A DNA stretch of 56,560 nucleotides from Chloracidobacterium sp. UBA3360 (GCA_002360555.1 DEQS01000036.1:1-56560), one strand, 5' to 3'; positions 25,072-34,005 are shown, numbered from the stretch's first letter. The notes: generated from the sequence alone by a model not told the origin. Made by a program: numbers and translations.

Positions 25072-26667
25072 CTAAATGGTTATCGACTCACGATATTCGC
25101 CCCAGACGGAGCGGAGCCGGTTGCTGATCTCGCCGACGGTGACCTCGGCCTCGACTGCGGTGAGTATGCGAGGAAGTAGATTTTCAGTGCCCTTTGCGGC
25201 TGTTTCGATAGCATTAAGAGCGGCCTCGGCGTCGGCGGCGTTTCGTCTTGCGCGGATAGCTTGGAGACGAGCGACCTGATCGCGTTCGATCTTTTCGTCG
25301 ATACGCATGACGGGAATCGGCTCCTCATCAGCCTGAAATTTGTTGACGCCGACGACGATCGCATCATCCGTTTCGACGGCCCGCTGATAATCGTAGGCGG
25401 CCTCTTGTATCTCGTTCTGCACGTATCCAAGCTCGATCGCCCGCAACATCCCGCCCATGGCATCCATCTTTTCGATGTAATCGACCGCCGCTCTTTCAAG
25501 CTGGGTCGTCAATTCTTCGATAGCGTAACTACCCGCGAACGGATCGACCGTGTCAGCAACACCCGATTCATAAGCGATCACCTGCTGGGTTCGCAGAGCG
25601 ATACGAGCGGCATTCTCGGTCGGTAGTCCAAGTGCTTCGTCCAGCGAATTTGTATGCAAACTCTGCGTCCCGCCCAGCACGGCCGCAAGCGCCTGTATCG
25701 TCGTACGGACAACATTTACCTCAGGCTGCTGGGCTGTCAACGTCGAACCGGCCGTCTGCGTGTGAAAACGCAGCATGAGCGATTTTGGATTGACGGCGCC
25801 AAAACGGTCACGCATGATCCGTGCCCACAAACGGCGGGCGGCGCGAAATTTGGCTATCTCTTCGAGCAGGTTGTTGTGAGAGTTAAAGAAAAACGACAGA
25901 CGCGGAGCAAAATCATCGACCTTGAGCCCTACGCTGATCGCCGCATCGACGTAGCAAATGCCATCAGCGAGCGTAAAAGCGATCTCCTGAGCAGCGGTCG
26001 AACCGGCCTCGCGAATGTGGTAGCCGGAGATCGAGATGGTGTTCCAATTTGGTACCTCGGCGGCACAGTAGGCGAACGTATCGGTGATCAGCCGCAGGCT
26101 AGGTTTCGGCGGATAAATATAGGTTCCGCGTGCGATGTATTCTTTGAGGATATCGTTTTGGATCGTCCCCGAAACCTTGTCAAAACTAACGCCCTGCTTT
26201 CGTGCAACCGCGAGATAAAGACACAAAAGCGTTGACGCTGTTGAGTTTATCGTCATCGACGTCGAAACCTGATCAAGCGGGATGCCGTCAAATAGCGTCA
26301 GCATATCGTCAAGGCTGTCGATGGCAACGCCCACTTTGCCGACCTCACCAGCGGCAAGACTATCATCCGAATCGAGCCCTATCTGCGTCGGCAGGTCAAA
26401 TGCCACGCTCAAACCGGTCGTGCCTTGCGAGAGTAGATATTTGTAACGTGCGTTCGACTCTTCGGCGGTCGCGAAACCCGCATATTGCCGCATCGTCCAA
26501 AACTGGCCGCGGTACATACTCGGCCGCACGCCGCGAGTGTACGGAAAATCGCCCGGAGCCGCCAGATCTTGCTCGTAATCGACAGGTGTCACATTTTCCG
26601 GGTTAAAATCATTGGGCAATGATAAGCCCGATGAGGTTTGAAAGCTCTCGCGTCGCGTTTTCGCCAT
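25072..26667 (-). CDS. methylmalonyl-CoA mutase, large (substrate-binding) subunit
   Basis: A 531-residue TIM-barrel subunit that, with a separate cobalamin-binding subunit, interconverts methylmalonyl-CoA and succinyl-CoA. Seen are PYTRGVRPSMYRGQFWTMRQYAGF near 41-64 (substrate and radical handling), LSVAFDLPTQIGLDSD, SGYHIREAGS and HTNSLDEALGLPTE. The cobalamin-binding DxHxxG domain is absent, so this is the split form; no small subunit lies in the window. The GTPase chaperone MeaB and the epimerase are encoded about 14 kb away. An isobutyryl- or ethylmalonyl-CoA mutase role is possible but less likely. It is divergent from the gene at 26733. Confidence 0.92.
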   Translation of the reverse strand: MAKTRRESFQTSSGLSLPNDFNPENVTPVDYEQDLAAPGDFPYTRGVRPSMYRGQFWTMRQYAGFATAEESNARYKYLLSQGTTGLSVAFDLPTQIGLDSDDSLAAGEVGKVGVAIDSLDDMLTLFDGIPLDQVSTSMTINSTASTLLCLYLAVARKQGVSFDKVSGTIQNDILKEYIARGTYIYPPKPSLRLITDTFAYCAAEVPNWNTISISGYHIREAGSTAAQEIAFTLADGICYVDAAISVGLKVDDFAPRLSFFFNSHNNLLEEIAKFRAARRLWARIMRDRFGAVNPKSLMLRFHTQTAGSTLTAQQPEVNVVRTTIQALAAVLGGTQSLHTNSLDEALGLPTENAARIALRTQQVIAYESGVADTVDPFAGSYAIEELTTQLERAAVDYIEKMDAMGGMLRAIELGYVQNEIQEAAYDYQRAVETDDAIVVGVNKFQADEEPIPVMRIDEKIERDQVARLQAIRARRNAADAEAALNAIETAAKGTENLLPRILTAVEAEVTVGEISNRLRSVWGEYRESITI

Positions 26668-26732
26668 ATTTCGTTTAGATTAGCATAACAGGGAGATCAC
26701 TTCACCCAAACGCTGCCGCAGTCGGCACTGCC

Positions 26733-27407
26733 ATGAATTACTTTAACTATTTCACCGAGATCGAAGACACATTTATCCGCCGCAGGGCCAAAAATCTGTT
26801 TCTCAGCCCGCTCGATTGGGCGCTCATCGAGATGTGGCAGGAACGCGGCATCCCGCTGCACATCGTCCTGCGGTCTATCGAGTCGGTTTTTGATGTTTTT
26901 GACAAACAGCCCATCGGAACCCGCACGATCAAAAGCCTGTTTTACTGTCGCGAAGAGGTCGAGGTGCAGTACGCCGAATGGTTGCGTTCGCAGGCAGGGA
27001 AATCTAGCGGATCGGACGCCGAGGCCGCAAATGCATATTCTCCAGAAGCAATATCGGCCCACATCGCGTCCGCGATCGAATCTCTCAAAGCCAACACCAC
27101 CGTCGGCCTCGCCGAAGACATCGAACGCGCTGTCGCAAGGCTTGAGGAACTCGTGGCAAATCTGACCGGCGACGCCGAGACGGTCGATTCGACGCTTGGG
27201 GATATCGAAAAATTACTCGATAGAGCGATGCTTACAAATTGGGAATCTGTGCATCTAAAAAGTGTCGAGAAAGAAGTTGCGGCCCAGCTTCGCGGTTACA
27301 AAGCCGAGATGGAACCCGCCGCTTACAAAAATACTTTCGAGCTGATGCTGCTCAAACGCCTACGCGAAGAGGCAAATATTCCCCGGCTTGGCCTGTTTTA
27401 TTTATGA
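26733..27407 (+). CDS. conserved-looking cytoplasmic protein of unknown function
   Basis: A 224-residue soluble, mainly helical protein that I cannot assign. The N-terminal 75 residues are the most patterned (FTEIEDTFIRRRAKNLFLSP, DWALIEMWQERGIPLHIVL), suggesting a small helical binding domain. A Ser/Ala-rich linker and a long, charged, probably coiled-coil region follow. It overlaps the next gene by four bases (ATGA), so the two are coupled. It is divergent from the mutase gene across 65 bp. Confidence 0.7.
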   Translation: MNYFNYFTEIEDTFIRRRAKNLFLSPLDWALIEMWQERGIPLHIVLRSIESVFDVFDKQPIGTRTIKSLFYCREEVEVQYAEWLRSQAGKSSGSDAEAANAYSPEAISAHIASAIESLKANTTVGLAEDIERAVARLEELVANLTGDAETVDSTLGDIEKLLDRAMLTNWESVHLKSVEKEVAAQLRGYKAEMEPAAYKNTFELMLLKRLREEANIPRLGLFYL

Positions 27408-28084
27408 GAAAGTTCGTCGCTATCATTTTCGTCACGCTGCTATTAACTACATTTTCATTAGCTCAAACCAAACCTAAACCAAAGCCAAGATCGACTCCGG
27501 TCAAAGCCGCTCCGTCGGTCGATAAAGGTACGGTTTCCGGCCGGACATACACAAATAAGACCTTCAAGTTTGAGGTCACTTTCCCCAATACGTGGCTCAT
27601 CCCGGGCGATGATTTCGAAGCATACATGAAAAAACAGGGCTTTGACCTCGCGCTCAAAGCCCCCGATTCGCTGCCGCCCGTGTCAAAAGCAAAGGTCGAC
27701 CAGGCGATAAAAAATGTCGAGATCTTGTTGACTGCGTATCGATCGATGCCCGGAGAGACCGACAACGCGATCGTCCGGATCTCGGTCGAGAACCTCGTCC
27801 TAAATCCGCAGATCAAGGACGCGGTCGATTATTTTGACGCGATCCGCACGGGCTTTGCGTCGATGAAACTTCCCGCCGATTTCAAATATTCTGAGACTCA
27901 GGCTGAAAAGCTTGGCACGATGCAGTTTGGTTATCTCGACACCTCGACAACTGCCGGTAAAAAGCGGATGTATGCGACGGTCCGTGATGGATTTTCGGTG
28001 ATGTTCACGATCTCGTATTCCAAAGACGCTGATCTGCAGACGCTGCGGGGCGTTCTCGAACAAGGCAATTTCCGTCTCAAATAG
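27404..28084 (+). CDS. exported protein of unknown function
   Basis: A 226-residue protein with a signal peptide (FVAIIFVTLLLTTFSLAQ) and a basic Lys-Pro stretch, followed by one mixed domain that begins FKFEVTFPNTWLIPGDDF and ends SYSKDADLQTLRGVLEQG. That pattern of an exposed-strand domain with a WLIPGD turn resembles PsbP/DUF1795-like folds, but this is a weak guess. The frame is open from 27239, but the ATG at 27404 gives the clean signal peptide and overlaps the previous stop. Confidence 0.72.
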   Translation: MRKFVAIIFVTLLLTTFSLAQTKPKPKPRSTPVKAAPSVDKGTVSGRTYTNKTFKFEVTFPNTWLIPGDDFEAYMKKQGFDLALKAPDSLPPVSKAKVDQAIKNVEILLTAYRSMPGETDNAIVRISVENLVLNPQIKDAVDYFDAIRTGFASMKLPADFKYSETQAEKLGTMQFGYLDTSTTAGKKRMYATVRDGFSVMFTISYSKDADLQTLRGVLEQGNFRLK

Positions 28085-28133
28085 CCGTCAGGTTTGTTTT
28101 ACCTGCGTTTTGTGATACAAAGACAAGGTTCAC

Positions 28134-29360
28134 GTGCCTGTTATCGACTTTGGGCGGTTAACCAAAAAATTGAGCAAATATTACACAAAAGGCGACGCCA
28201 TTGAGGCCAAGATCGAAAAGATCGTACCTCGCGGGCTGGGGTTGGCATTTGCCGAGAATCTGACGATCCTCGTGCCGCTGGCCGCTCCCGGCGATGTTGC
28301 ACGGGTCAAGATCCGCGAGATCAAGAAAAAGCGGATGGCTTTTGCCGACATCGTCGAGTTAAGAGAGCCCGGCCCCAAACGCATCGCCCCGCCGTGTCCG
28401 CATTATGGTGTCTGCGGCGGCTGCGACTTTCAGCACCTGTCATATGAAGCCCAGCTTGAGGCCAAATCCGGCATCATCCGCGACTGTCTGCACCGCATCG
28501 GCAAGATCGAATACGACGGTGAGATTCCCGTCATCGCCAGCCCGCAGCAGTTCGAATACCGTTCGCGAGCCCGTTGGCACGTTGACCGCGAAAAGCAAAA
28601 GATCGGCTATTTTGCCCGCGATTCGCATAATGTTATCGACATTACGGCCTGTCCAATCCTGACGCCGGGTATGCAATCGACGCTCGATTATCTGCGGATC
28701 AGCATGAATTGGGATATGTTTTGGAGCGAATCGCCCGAGATCGAAGCCGTCAGCGGCGAGGGCGGACGCATCTCGACCTACTCACGTGAGCTACCGGAAC
28801 CTGCCGCCGAGATCAGCATCGACATCGCCGGTGAAACATACGCGTACACCGCCGAGACCTTCTTTCAGGCGAACCGCTTCCTTATCGAACAGCTTATTGC
28901 GACAGCGATCGGCGACGCATCCGGTGGAACCGCGTTTGATCTCTATTGCGGCGTCGGACTATTTGCTTTGCCGCTCGCAAGGCATTTTAAGAAAGTCATC
29001 GGCGTCGAAGAAAACTCCATCGCCATTGGCCTCGCGCAAAAGAATGCCAAAAACGCCGGACCACAAAATATCGATCTGCTAAACAAAAGCGTCGAATATT
29101 TCCTCGAAAATAATAAGACGAAAAAGATCGACTTTTGCTTGATCGACCCGCCGCGTGCGGGCACGGCTAAGGCGGTCATCCCGCGTCTCGCCGAGCTGCG
29201 GCCGGAGCATATCTCATACGTCTCCTGCGAACCGTCGATTCTCGCCCGCGATCTCGCTCTGCTTGTCGATGCCGGTTACAAGATCGACTCGATAACCGCC
29301 ATCGACCTCTTTCCGCAGACACATCACGTCGAGACTGTCGTTCACCTTAATTTAGATTAA
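28134..29360 (+). CDS. rlmD: 23S rRNA (uracil-C5)-methyltransferase, RlmD/RumA family
   Basis: A 408-residue rRNA methyltransferase. Residues about 12-75 form a TRAM RNA-binding domain. The iron-sulfur cysteines are C88, C94 and C97 (CPHYGVCGGC), with a fourth in ITACPIL. The SAM site follows as FDLYCGVGLFALPLA, then LIDPPRAG, and the catalytic cysteine lies in YVSCEPSILARD. The order and length fit RlmD/RlmC/TrmA enzymes, with U1939 of 23S rRNA the most likely target. The start is GTG 28134. The stop codon runs directly into the inverted-repeat element at 29361. Confidence 0.93.
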   Translation: MPVIDFGRLTKKLSKYYTKGDAIEAKIEKIVPRGLGLAFAENLTILVPLAAPGDVARVKIREIKKKRMAFADIVELREPGPKRIAPPCPHYGVCGGCDFQHLSYEAQLEAKSGIIRDCLHRIGKIEYDGEIPVIASPQQFEYRSRARWHVDREKQKIGYFARDSHNVIDITACPILTPGMQSTLDYLRISMNWDMFWSESPEIEAVSGEGGRISTYSRELPEPAAEISIDIAGETYAYTAETFFQANRFLIEQLIATAIGDASGGTAFDLYCGVGLFALPLARHFKKVIGVEENSIAIGLAQKNAKNAGPQNIDLLNKSVEYFLENNKTKKIDFCLIDPPRAGTAKAVIPRLAELRPEHISYVSCEPSILARDLALLVDAGYKIDSITAIDLFPQTHHVETVVHLNLD

Positions 29361-29435
29361 CCGCAGAGACGCAAAGACGCGGAGGAAGACCGAATACAGA
29401 ACGATATCGTTCTCTGCGTCTTTGCGTCTCTGCGG
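29361..29435. repeat. long inverted repeat, CCGCAGAGACGC family, copy 1
   Basis: The left arm at 29361-29384 and the right arm at 29412-29435 pair over 24 bp with one mismatch, around a 27-base spacer. Each arm is built from 8-bp units (CGCAGAGA, CGCAAAGA, CGCGGAG). The left arm starts on the base after the TAA of rlmD. A second copy of the same family is at 44236. Confidence 0.92.
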
Positions 29436-29472
29436 TGAACATTCTTGACCAGATTTCGTTTACAATGTCACT

Positions 29473-30450
29473 ATGCCAAGAAAAAAGAGCGAATCGATCG
29501 AGCCGTCAAAATCAAACTCAGTCAAATGCCGTTTTTGTGGTCAGAAAAATGCGGTCAAAGCCGACTATAAAAATAGCGACGCTAACTGCGGACGATGTAA
29601 GCTGCCGCTGTCTGACGAGCCGCGAAAGGTTTTCGACGGGCTGCACAAAAACGATTACATCCATCCGGCGGACGCCAAGGCAATGGCCGCTCTCAAAGCG
29701 ATCCCCGGCGTCGATTCGGCTCTAAAGAAATTGCTCGCGTGGACGGGCGAATCCGCGATCCGCGTCGCTTTTATGGCGTCGGCGGTCAAGGTCACGCCAA
29801 AACAGTGTCCCGATCTTTACGCCAAGCTTGAAGTCGCTTGCAGCACTCTCGGTGTTGAGATGCCCGATCTTTACGTCCAGCAAAACCCGATCGTTAACGC
29901 TTTTACCGGGGGCGTCGAAAAGCCGATAATCGTGCTCCACTCAGCGCTCGTCGAGCGGCTCAATGACGAAGAAACGCTCGCCGTCATCGCGCACGAGGTC
30001 GGCCACATCCATTCCGAACACGTTCTTTATCTCACGGCCGCACGGCTCATCGAGGCTCTGATAAATGTCTCCGCCGCACGGCTCATACCCGGTTCCGAGA
30101 TCATAAAACTGATCATCTCGATGGGTATCGCCAGCGCTTTGCTCGCATGGTCACGCCGTGCCGAACTCTCGTGCGACCGTGCCGCTCTGCTCGTAATGCA
30201 AGACCCGCACGTCATCGGCCGCACGATGATGAAACTCGCCGGCGGTACATTTGCCTCCAAGATCGATTACGAACTTTTCCTCGATCAGGGACGCGAATTC
30301 AAAAAGAACTACGACGAGAGCCGTCTCGACCGTTTCTGGGCCGACGTCATGAACTCCGGCCTATCACACCCATTCCCCATCTGGCGCGTCGCCGAGATCC
30401 TCGAATGGGTCGAAACCGGCCAGTATCAGGAATTGATGGATAAGAAATAA
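29473..30450 (+). CDS. M48-family zinc metallopeptidase with N-terminal zinc ribbon
   Basis: A 325-residue protein. It starts with a zinc-ribbon-like pair of CxxC motifs (CRFCGQK at 19-25 and CGRCKLP at 39-45). The M48 (HtpX/Ste24-like) domain has the zinc-binding helix HEVGH at 174-178 and a third ligand region, SRRAELSCDRAALL. Hydrophobic stretches next to the active helix suggest membrane contact. Family members degrade or process damaged or membrane proteins. A zinc ribbon at the front is not standard in HtpX. It is flanked by two repeat elements, at 29361 and 30456. Confidence 0.9.
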   Translation: MPRKKSESIEPSKSNSVKCRFCGQKNAVKADYKNSDANCGRCKLPLSDEPRKVFDGLHKNDYIHPADAKAMAALKAIPGVDSALKKLLAWTGESAIRVAFMASAVKVTPKQCPDLYAKLEVACSTLGVEMPDLYVQQNPIVNAFTGGVEKPIIVLHSALVERLNDEETLAVIAHEVGHIHSEHVLYLTAARLIEALINVSAARLIPGSEIIKLIISMGIASALLAWSRRAELSCDRAALLVMQDPHVIGRTMMKLAGGTFASKIDYELFLDQGREFKKNYDESRLDRFWADVMNSGLSHPFPIWRVAEILEWVETGQYQELMDKK

Positions 30451-30455
30451 AAATA

Positions 30456-30511
30456 GCCACAAAAAGCAAAAAATACGCTTTCCACTTTGTGCCTTTTGTG
30501 CTTTTTGTGGC
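30456..30511. repeat. inverted repeat, GCCACAAAAAGC family, copy 1
   Basis: Perfect 13-bp arms GCCACAAAAAGCA (30456-30468) and its complement at 30499-30511, with further looser pairing inside. The right half is tandem in about 9-bp steps (GTGCCTTTT, GTGCTTTTT, GTGG). It lies 5 bp after the M48 gene stop and ends 8 bp before the cutA start. The same family recurs at 50926. Confidence 0.88.
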
Positions 30512-30519
30512 GAATCATT

Positions 30520-30831
30520 ATGTTGGTTGTTTTTACAACAACGCCAAGTACTGACGAAGCCGAGACACTTGCCGAGGCGATCGTTACGGCAAAGCTCGCG
30601 GCGTGTGTACAGATCCTACCGCCAATGACATCGGTTTATGTGTGGGAAGGCAAGCTACAACGAGAGGCCGGGCATCTGTTGCTGATAAAGACGCTGCCGG
30701 AAAAATGGGATGACCTTCTAGCGTATGTCACCGCAAACCATTCTTACGATGTCCCTGAGATCGTCGCGATCGACGCGGCGAATGTTTCGGGGCCGTATCG
30801 CGCTTGGTTAGATTCTGTTCTGAGAACATAA
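30520..30831 (+). CDS. cutA: CutA divalent-ion tolerance protein
   Basis: A 103-residue small trimeric alpha/beta protein. Family marks are VVFTTTPSTDEAE at the N-terminus, AKLAACVQILPPMTSVYVWEG, and YDVPEIVAID at the C-terminus. CutA proteins are linked to copper tolerance, but the mechanism is unsettled. ATG 30520 was chosen because it gives the family length; the frame is open a further 11 codons into the repeat element. A hairpin terminator follows. Confidence 0.93.
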   Translation: MLVVFTTTPSTDEAETLAEAIVTAKLAACVQILPPMTSVYVWEGKLQREAGHLLLIKTLPEKWDDLLAYVTANHSYDVPEIVAIDAANVSGPYRAWLDSVLRT

Positions 30832-30834
30832 AAA

Positions 30835-30860
30835 CGGCTGACGAATTTCTTCGCCAGCCG
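30835..30860. terminator. bidirectional hairpin terminator between cutA and lipoprotein gene
   Basis: An 11-bp stem with one mismatch (CGGCTGACGAA at 30835-30845, TTCGCCAGCCG at 30850-30860) and a 4-base loop, with AAAA before and AAATT after. It stands between converging genes. Confidence 0.6.
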
Positions 30861-30887
30861 AAATTCCAAACATAAATATCACCAGGA

Positions 30888-31406
30888 CTATTTAGCGATA
30901 TCGACGAGAACACACGGTTCGAGCGTCATGGTCTTGTCTTCGCGCGACTTAAAGGTTCCTTTGACCGTGGCTTTTGGGGCTTTGTTATCTTTTGCCAGAC
31001 TGCTGACCTTTTCTTCGATACCCGAGTACTGCGAAAAATCACCTACGCAGTCGATGCTGTTTCCTGAAACAGTCGCACCATAGCCATAGCCAACCACGAG
31101 TTTAGTTTTACTGGCTACATTAAGGTACCCGGACACGGTGATCATACGTCCGGGAAACTCGGTCGCGTCTATCCAGTCGGACGATAGTTGTAGATTGTCA
31201 GCGGTTGTAACGATCGGCGGTTTGTCGGAAACGGCGGCTGTGTTTGCGTTCGAGTTTGAGTTCGCGTTGGTATTTGCCGCATTTAAATTCTTTGCATTTC
31301 CCGCGTTTGCGGCATTGCCCGCCGCTCCGCCGCACGCTGCGGATATCGCAACGACCACCAAAAGAGCTGATAACAGCACAAAATTTATGCTAAGTTTATT
31401 TTTCAC
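30888..31406 (-). CDS. lipoprotein with probable OB-fold (tRNA_anti-like) domain
   Basis: A 172-residue exported lipoprotein. The signal peptide (INFVLLSALLVVVAISAAC) ends in a lipobox-like SAAC, then an Ala/Asn-rich linker (repeated NAANAGNAKN, NANSNSNAN) leads to a beta-rich domain. That domain has RMITVSGYLNVASKTKL and KATVKGTFKSREDKTMTLEPC, which is like the OB-fold tRNA_anti-like family. The GTG at 31406, with GGAGAGG ahead, is a better start than the ATG at 31469, because it gives the short basic n-region. The function is unknown. Confidence 0.78.
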   Translation of the reverse strand: MKNKLSINFVLLSALLVVVAISAACGGAAGNAANAGNAKNLNAANTNANSNSNANTAAVSDKPPIVTTADNLQLSSDWIDATEFPGRMITVSGYLNVASKTKLVVGYGYGATVSGNSIDCVGDFSQYSGIEEKVSSLAKDNKAPKATVKGTFKSREDKTMTLEPCVLVDIAK

Positions 31407-31465
31407 AAAAGATCCTCTCCAGTTTTTATATTGTCTATAAGGCCGGTATGAATAGTCTCTGTGGA

Positions 31466-32266
31466 TCACGCAGGTTTTCCGTTATCGATGCCCGCGTTGC
31501 AGGTTTTGATAATAAAATCTACGGCGTCCTTGGGCGAATCGGTCAGATGGATGAGTCCGAGGTCCTCGGTGTTGATGTACTTTTCACGGAGCATCGTCGT
31601 GGTGATCCATTGGAGCAGTCCTTGCCAGTATTGTGAGCCAAAAAGCACGACTGGGAAATTGCGGATCTTGCGCGTCTGGATCAGCGTTAGAGCTTCGAAC
31701 AGCTCGTCCATCGTGCCAAAACCGCCGGGGAAAATGACGTAGGCGTTGCTGTATTTGATAAACATGGTCTTACGGACCATGAAATATTTGAACGTCAGCG
31801 ATTTGGTCAGATACGGATTTGGCATCTGCTCGAACGGCAGTTGGATGTTGCAGCCGACCGACTTTCCGCCAACGTCATGAGCACCGCGATTTGCCGCCTC
31901 CATAATGCCGGGGCCGCCGCCGGTGATGATCTCAAAACCCGCCGCGCCAAGCAACGCACCCGTTTCGCGTGCAGCCGCATACATCGGATCGTCCTCAGGC
32001 GTGCGGGCCGAACCGAATATCGAAACTCCCTGTGTGATCGTCGCCAGCTCGTCAAAGCCGTTGACGAATTCGCCCATGATGCGAAATGTCCGCCATGAGT
32101 CTGATGTTTTTAGTTCATCCTCAGGCTCAGGCGACCGAAGCAGCATTTCGTCGTCGGTCAGATGCCAGTAGCCGACAGTTTCTTCGAGCTGCTTAGCCTC
32201 GGCGACGGTCTTTGGCAGATCGACATTTTTCTTTTTGACGCGGGGTTTGGTTGATTTAGTAGCCAT
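31466..32266 (-). CDS. LOG-family (TIGR00730) Rossmann-fold protein
   Basis: A 266-residue protein related to cytokinin riboside 5'-monophosphate phosphoribohydrolases (once annotated lysine decarboxylases). Both diagnostic motifs are present: GGGPGIMEAANRGA and PGGFGTMDELFEAL. The first 90 residues are an extra region rich in Lys and Glu, seen in longer members. The likely reaction is removal of ribose 5-phosphate from a nucleoside monophosphate. It follows fabI across a repeat element. Confidence 0.9.
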   Translation of the reverse strand: MATKSTKPRVKKKNVDLPKTVAEAKQLEETVGYWHLTDDEMLLRSPEPEDELKTSDSWRTFRIMGEFVNGFDELATITQGVSIFGSARTPEDDPMYAAARETGALLGAAGFEIITGGGPGIMEAANRGAHDVGGKSVGCNIQLPFEQMPNPYLTKSLTFKYFMVRKTMFIKYSNAYVIFPGGFGTMDELFEALTLIQTRKIRNFPVVLFGSQYWQGLLQWITTTMLREKYINTEDLGLIHLTDSPKDAVDFIIKTCNAGIDNGKPA

Positions 32267-32287
32267 TTTTATTCAGTGCACAACGAA

Positions 32288-32363
32288 AAAATGCACAATG
32301 CACAATGTGTAACTTGAGACGCGGATCTACCTTCTTCATTGTGCACTTTGCATTGTGCATTTT
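32288..32363. repeat. inverted repeat of TGCACAATG units
   Basis: The left arm at 32288-32307 has two overlapping TGCACAATG units. The right arm at 32337-32363 has two CATTGTGCA units separated by CTTTG. Arms pair apart from that insertion. A further TGCACAA lies at 32277-32283. Read on the minus strand the element begins about 7 bp after the fabI stop and ends before the LOG-family gene. Confidence 0.82.
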
Positions 32364-32370
32364 ACATTCG

Positions 32371-33132
32371 TCAGATTCCCATGATGTTATAACCGCAATC
32401 GACGTAGATCGTCTCGCCGGTTATTCCGCTTGAGAGTTCGCTGACGAGGAACATCGCGGTGTTACCGACCTCATCGACCGTGACGTTGCGTTTTAGCGGC
32501 GAGCGTTCGCCGACATAATTAAGGAGCGAACCCATATTTTTGACGCCGCGGGCCGAGAGCGTGTTGAGCGGGCCGGCCGAGATGGCGTTGACGCGGATGT
32601 TGTTTTTGCCAAGATCAGCTGCGAGATAGCGGGTTGAAGCCTCAAGTGCGGCTTTGGCGACGCCCATCACGTTGTAATTCATCACGACCTTTTCGGCCCC
32701 GTAATAGCTCATCGTCACGATGCTGCCGCCCTCGTTCATCAGCGGAGCCGCCGCTAACGCAACCTGTGTCAACGAAAATGCACTGATCTCAAGCGCCGTG
32801 CGAAAAGCTTCGCGCGTTGTCTCGACAAAATCGCCCTCAAGTGCCTCTTTCGGAGCATATGCGATCGAATGCACGATAAAATCGAGCCGGCCGTATTTCT
32901 CCTTGACCGCCGCAAACGCCGCATCGACCGTCGCCTGATCCGTAACGTCGCAGGGCACAACGATCGACCCATCGATGGTCGCGGCCAGTTCCTCAACGTT
33001 TTCCTTTAGCCGCTCGGCCTGATAAGTAAACGCCATCTTTGCACCCTGAGCACCACACGCACGAGCACAAGCCCAAGCGATCGAACGCTTATTGGCGACA
33101 CCGAATATTATTCCTATTTTGTCTTTTAACAT
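32371..33132 (-). CDS. fabI: enoyl-[acyl-carrier-protein] reductase FabI
   Basis: A 253-residue NADH-dependent reductase catalysing the last step of each fatty-acid elongation cycle. The nucleotide loop GVANKRSIAW is at 11-20 (the FabI-type G-x5-S-x-A). The catalytic pair Y153 and K160 follow the FabI spacing Tyr-x6-Lys within NYNVMGVAK, and the outer tyrosine is Y143 in SYYGAEK. The Yx6K spacing sets it apart from FabG. Full length. Repeat elements lie on both sides. Confidence 0.96.
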   Translation of the reverse strand: MLKDKIGIIFGVANKRSIAWACARACGAQGAKMAFTYQAERLKENVEELAATIDGSIVVPCDVTDQATVDAAFAAVKEKYGRLDFIVHSIAYAPKEALEGDFVETTREAFRTALEISAFSLTQVALAAAPLMNEGGSIVTMSYYGAEKVVMNYNVMGVAKAALEASTRYLAADLGKNNIRVNAISAGPLNTLSARGVKNMGSLLNYVGERSPLKRNVTVDEVGNTAMFLVSELSSGITGETIYVDCGYNIMGI

Positions 33133-33140
33133 AGCTATTT

Positions 33141-33229
33141 ATTGCCACCGATCACACGGATTTAATCGATAGGTCAGATCTTATCCTCTTAATCTGTGAA
33201 ATCTGTGAAATCTGTGAAATCTGTGGCCA
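33141..33229. repeat. tandem and inverted repeat of AATCTGTGA units
   Basis: Four 9-bp units (AATCTGTGA three times, then AATCTGTGG) fill 33191-33226. A decayed inverted partner (GCCACCGATCACACGGATT) lies at about 33144-33162. On the minus strand the element begins about 8 bp after the stop of the gene ending at 33235 and lies just before fabI. Confidence 0.85.
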
Positions 33230-33234
33230 ATTTT

Positions 33235-33993
33235 TTATTCACTGACATAAACCTTCTGCAGCATCTCAAAATCCAGCAGCCTGATATCGATATCAACCGG
33301 CGTGTCGGTGAAACGCCGCGTGATCAGCACGCCGCGAAGCTGCTCTTCTTCGGCGGGCGAGAGCTGTGTGACGAGCACCAGCATCAGCCTAAGCCGCAAG
33401 CGGCTTTTCATCTCGGCGAGGTTTTTTTTCGCGAGCTGTATCTTTTTTAATATAGATTCGATCCGGTCCTGACGCACGTCCGGGACGACGAGAAACGAGA
33501 CCTCGATGCAAGTGATCAAATCCTGATCGACCAAAATGCCGTCAAACGGTGTTCCACCGATCTGGACGTGCCGCATCAAGGGCAGATTTTCCTCTTGTTG
33601 TATCTGCCGCAGAGCAAGGTCCTCGGCGACGATGTATGCCGAGAGCAGATCGGCGAGTTGGTCGTTGCCCACGCCCAGAACACGTGCGAGTTCGCGGACC
33701 TCGACATTTACATTTTGCCGCTGAATATCCGGCATCGCCGCGTCCCAACGGATAAACCGCCGGTCATCCGTCGCCGCCAGCCGCCGCGTATTTGCGATAT
33801 CGAGCAGCGCGACCAACAAAAACATCACCGCCGCCGCAACAAAAAATCCAGCGATCACCATCGCCTCGGCCCGCACCGAAACCACAGCTCCGCCGATCAA
33901 TATCGCAACAAGAACTATCGCCGCGATCAGCAGCGGATAGTTTGTCTTTCGCCTATCAAAGCGGGCGAGCGGATTTGCCGGTTTTACGTTCAT
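33235..33993 (-). CDS. two-helix membrane protein of unknown function
   Basis: A 252-residue protein with a basic N-terminus, two predicted membrane helices (about 20-42 and 47-69) and a cytoplasmic domain of about 180 residues. That domain looks alpha/beta with RELARVLGVGNDQLADLL and a long basic helical stretch (ILKKIQLAKKNLAEMKSRLR). I do not recognise a family. It starts 12 bp after the PfkB gene's stop, so the two are likely co-transcribed. Confidence 0.7.
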   Translation of the reverse strand: MNVKPANPLARFDRRKTNYPLLIAAIVLVAILIGGAVVSVRAEAMVIAGFFVAAAVMFLLVALLDIANTRRLAATDDRRFIRWDAAMPDIQRQNVNVEVRELARVLGVGNDQLADLLSAYIVAEDLALRQIQQEENLPLMRHVQIGGTPFDGILVDQDLITCIEVSFLVVPDVRQDRIESILKKIQLAKKNLAEMKSRLRLRLMLVLVTQLSPAEEEQLRGVLITRRFTDTPVDIDIRLLDFEMLQKVYVSE

Positions 33994-34005
33994 TCGACGC
34001 GTAGG

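Noticed and set aside
29361..29435. Ordinary intrinsic terminators as the full explanation for the repeat elements
   Set aside because: Spacers are long, no T-run follows the stems, the units are tandemly periodic, and several sit inside likely operons (scpA-scpB-rluB). The true terminators in the window look quite different.
33191..33226. CRISPR-like direct repeats
   Set aside because: Units are only 9 bp and directly abutting, with no unique spacers and no cas genes.
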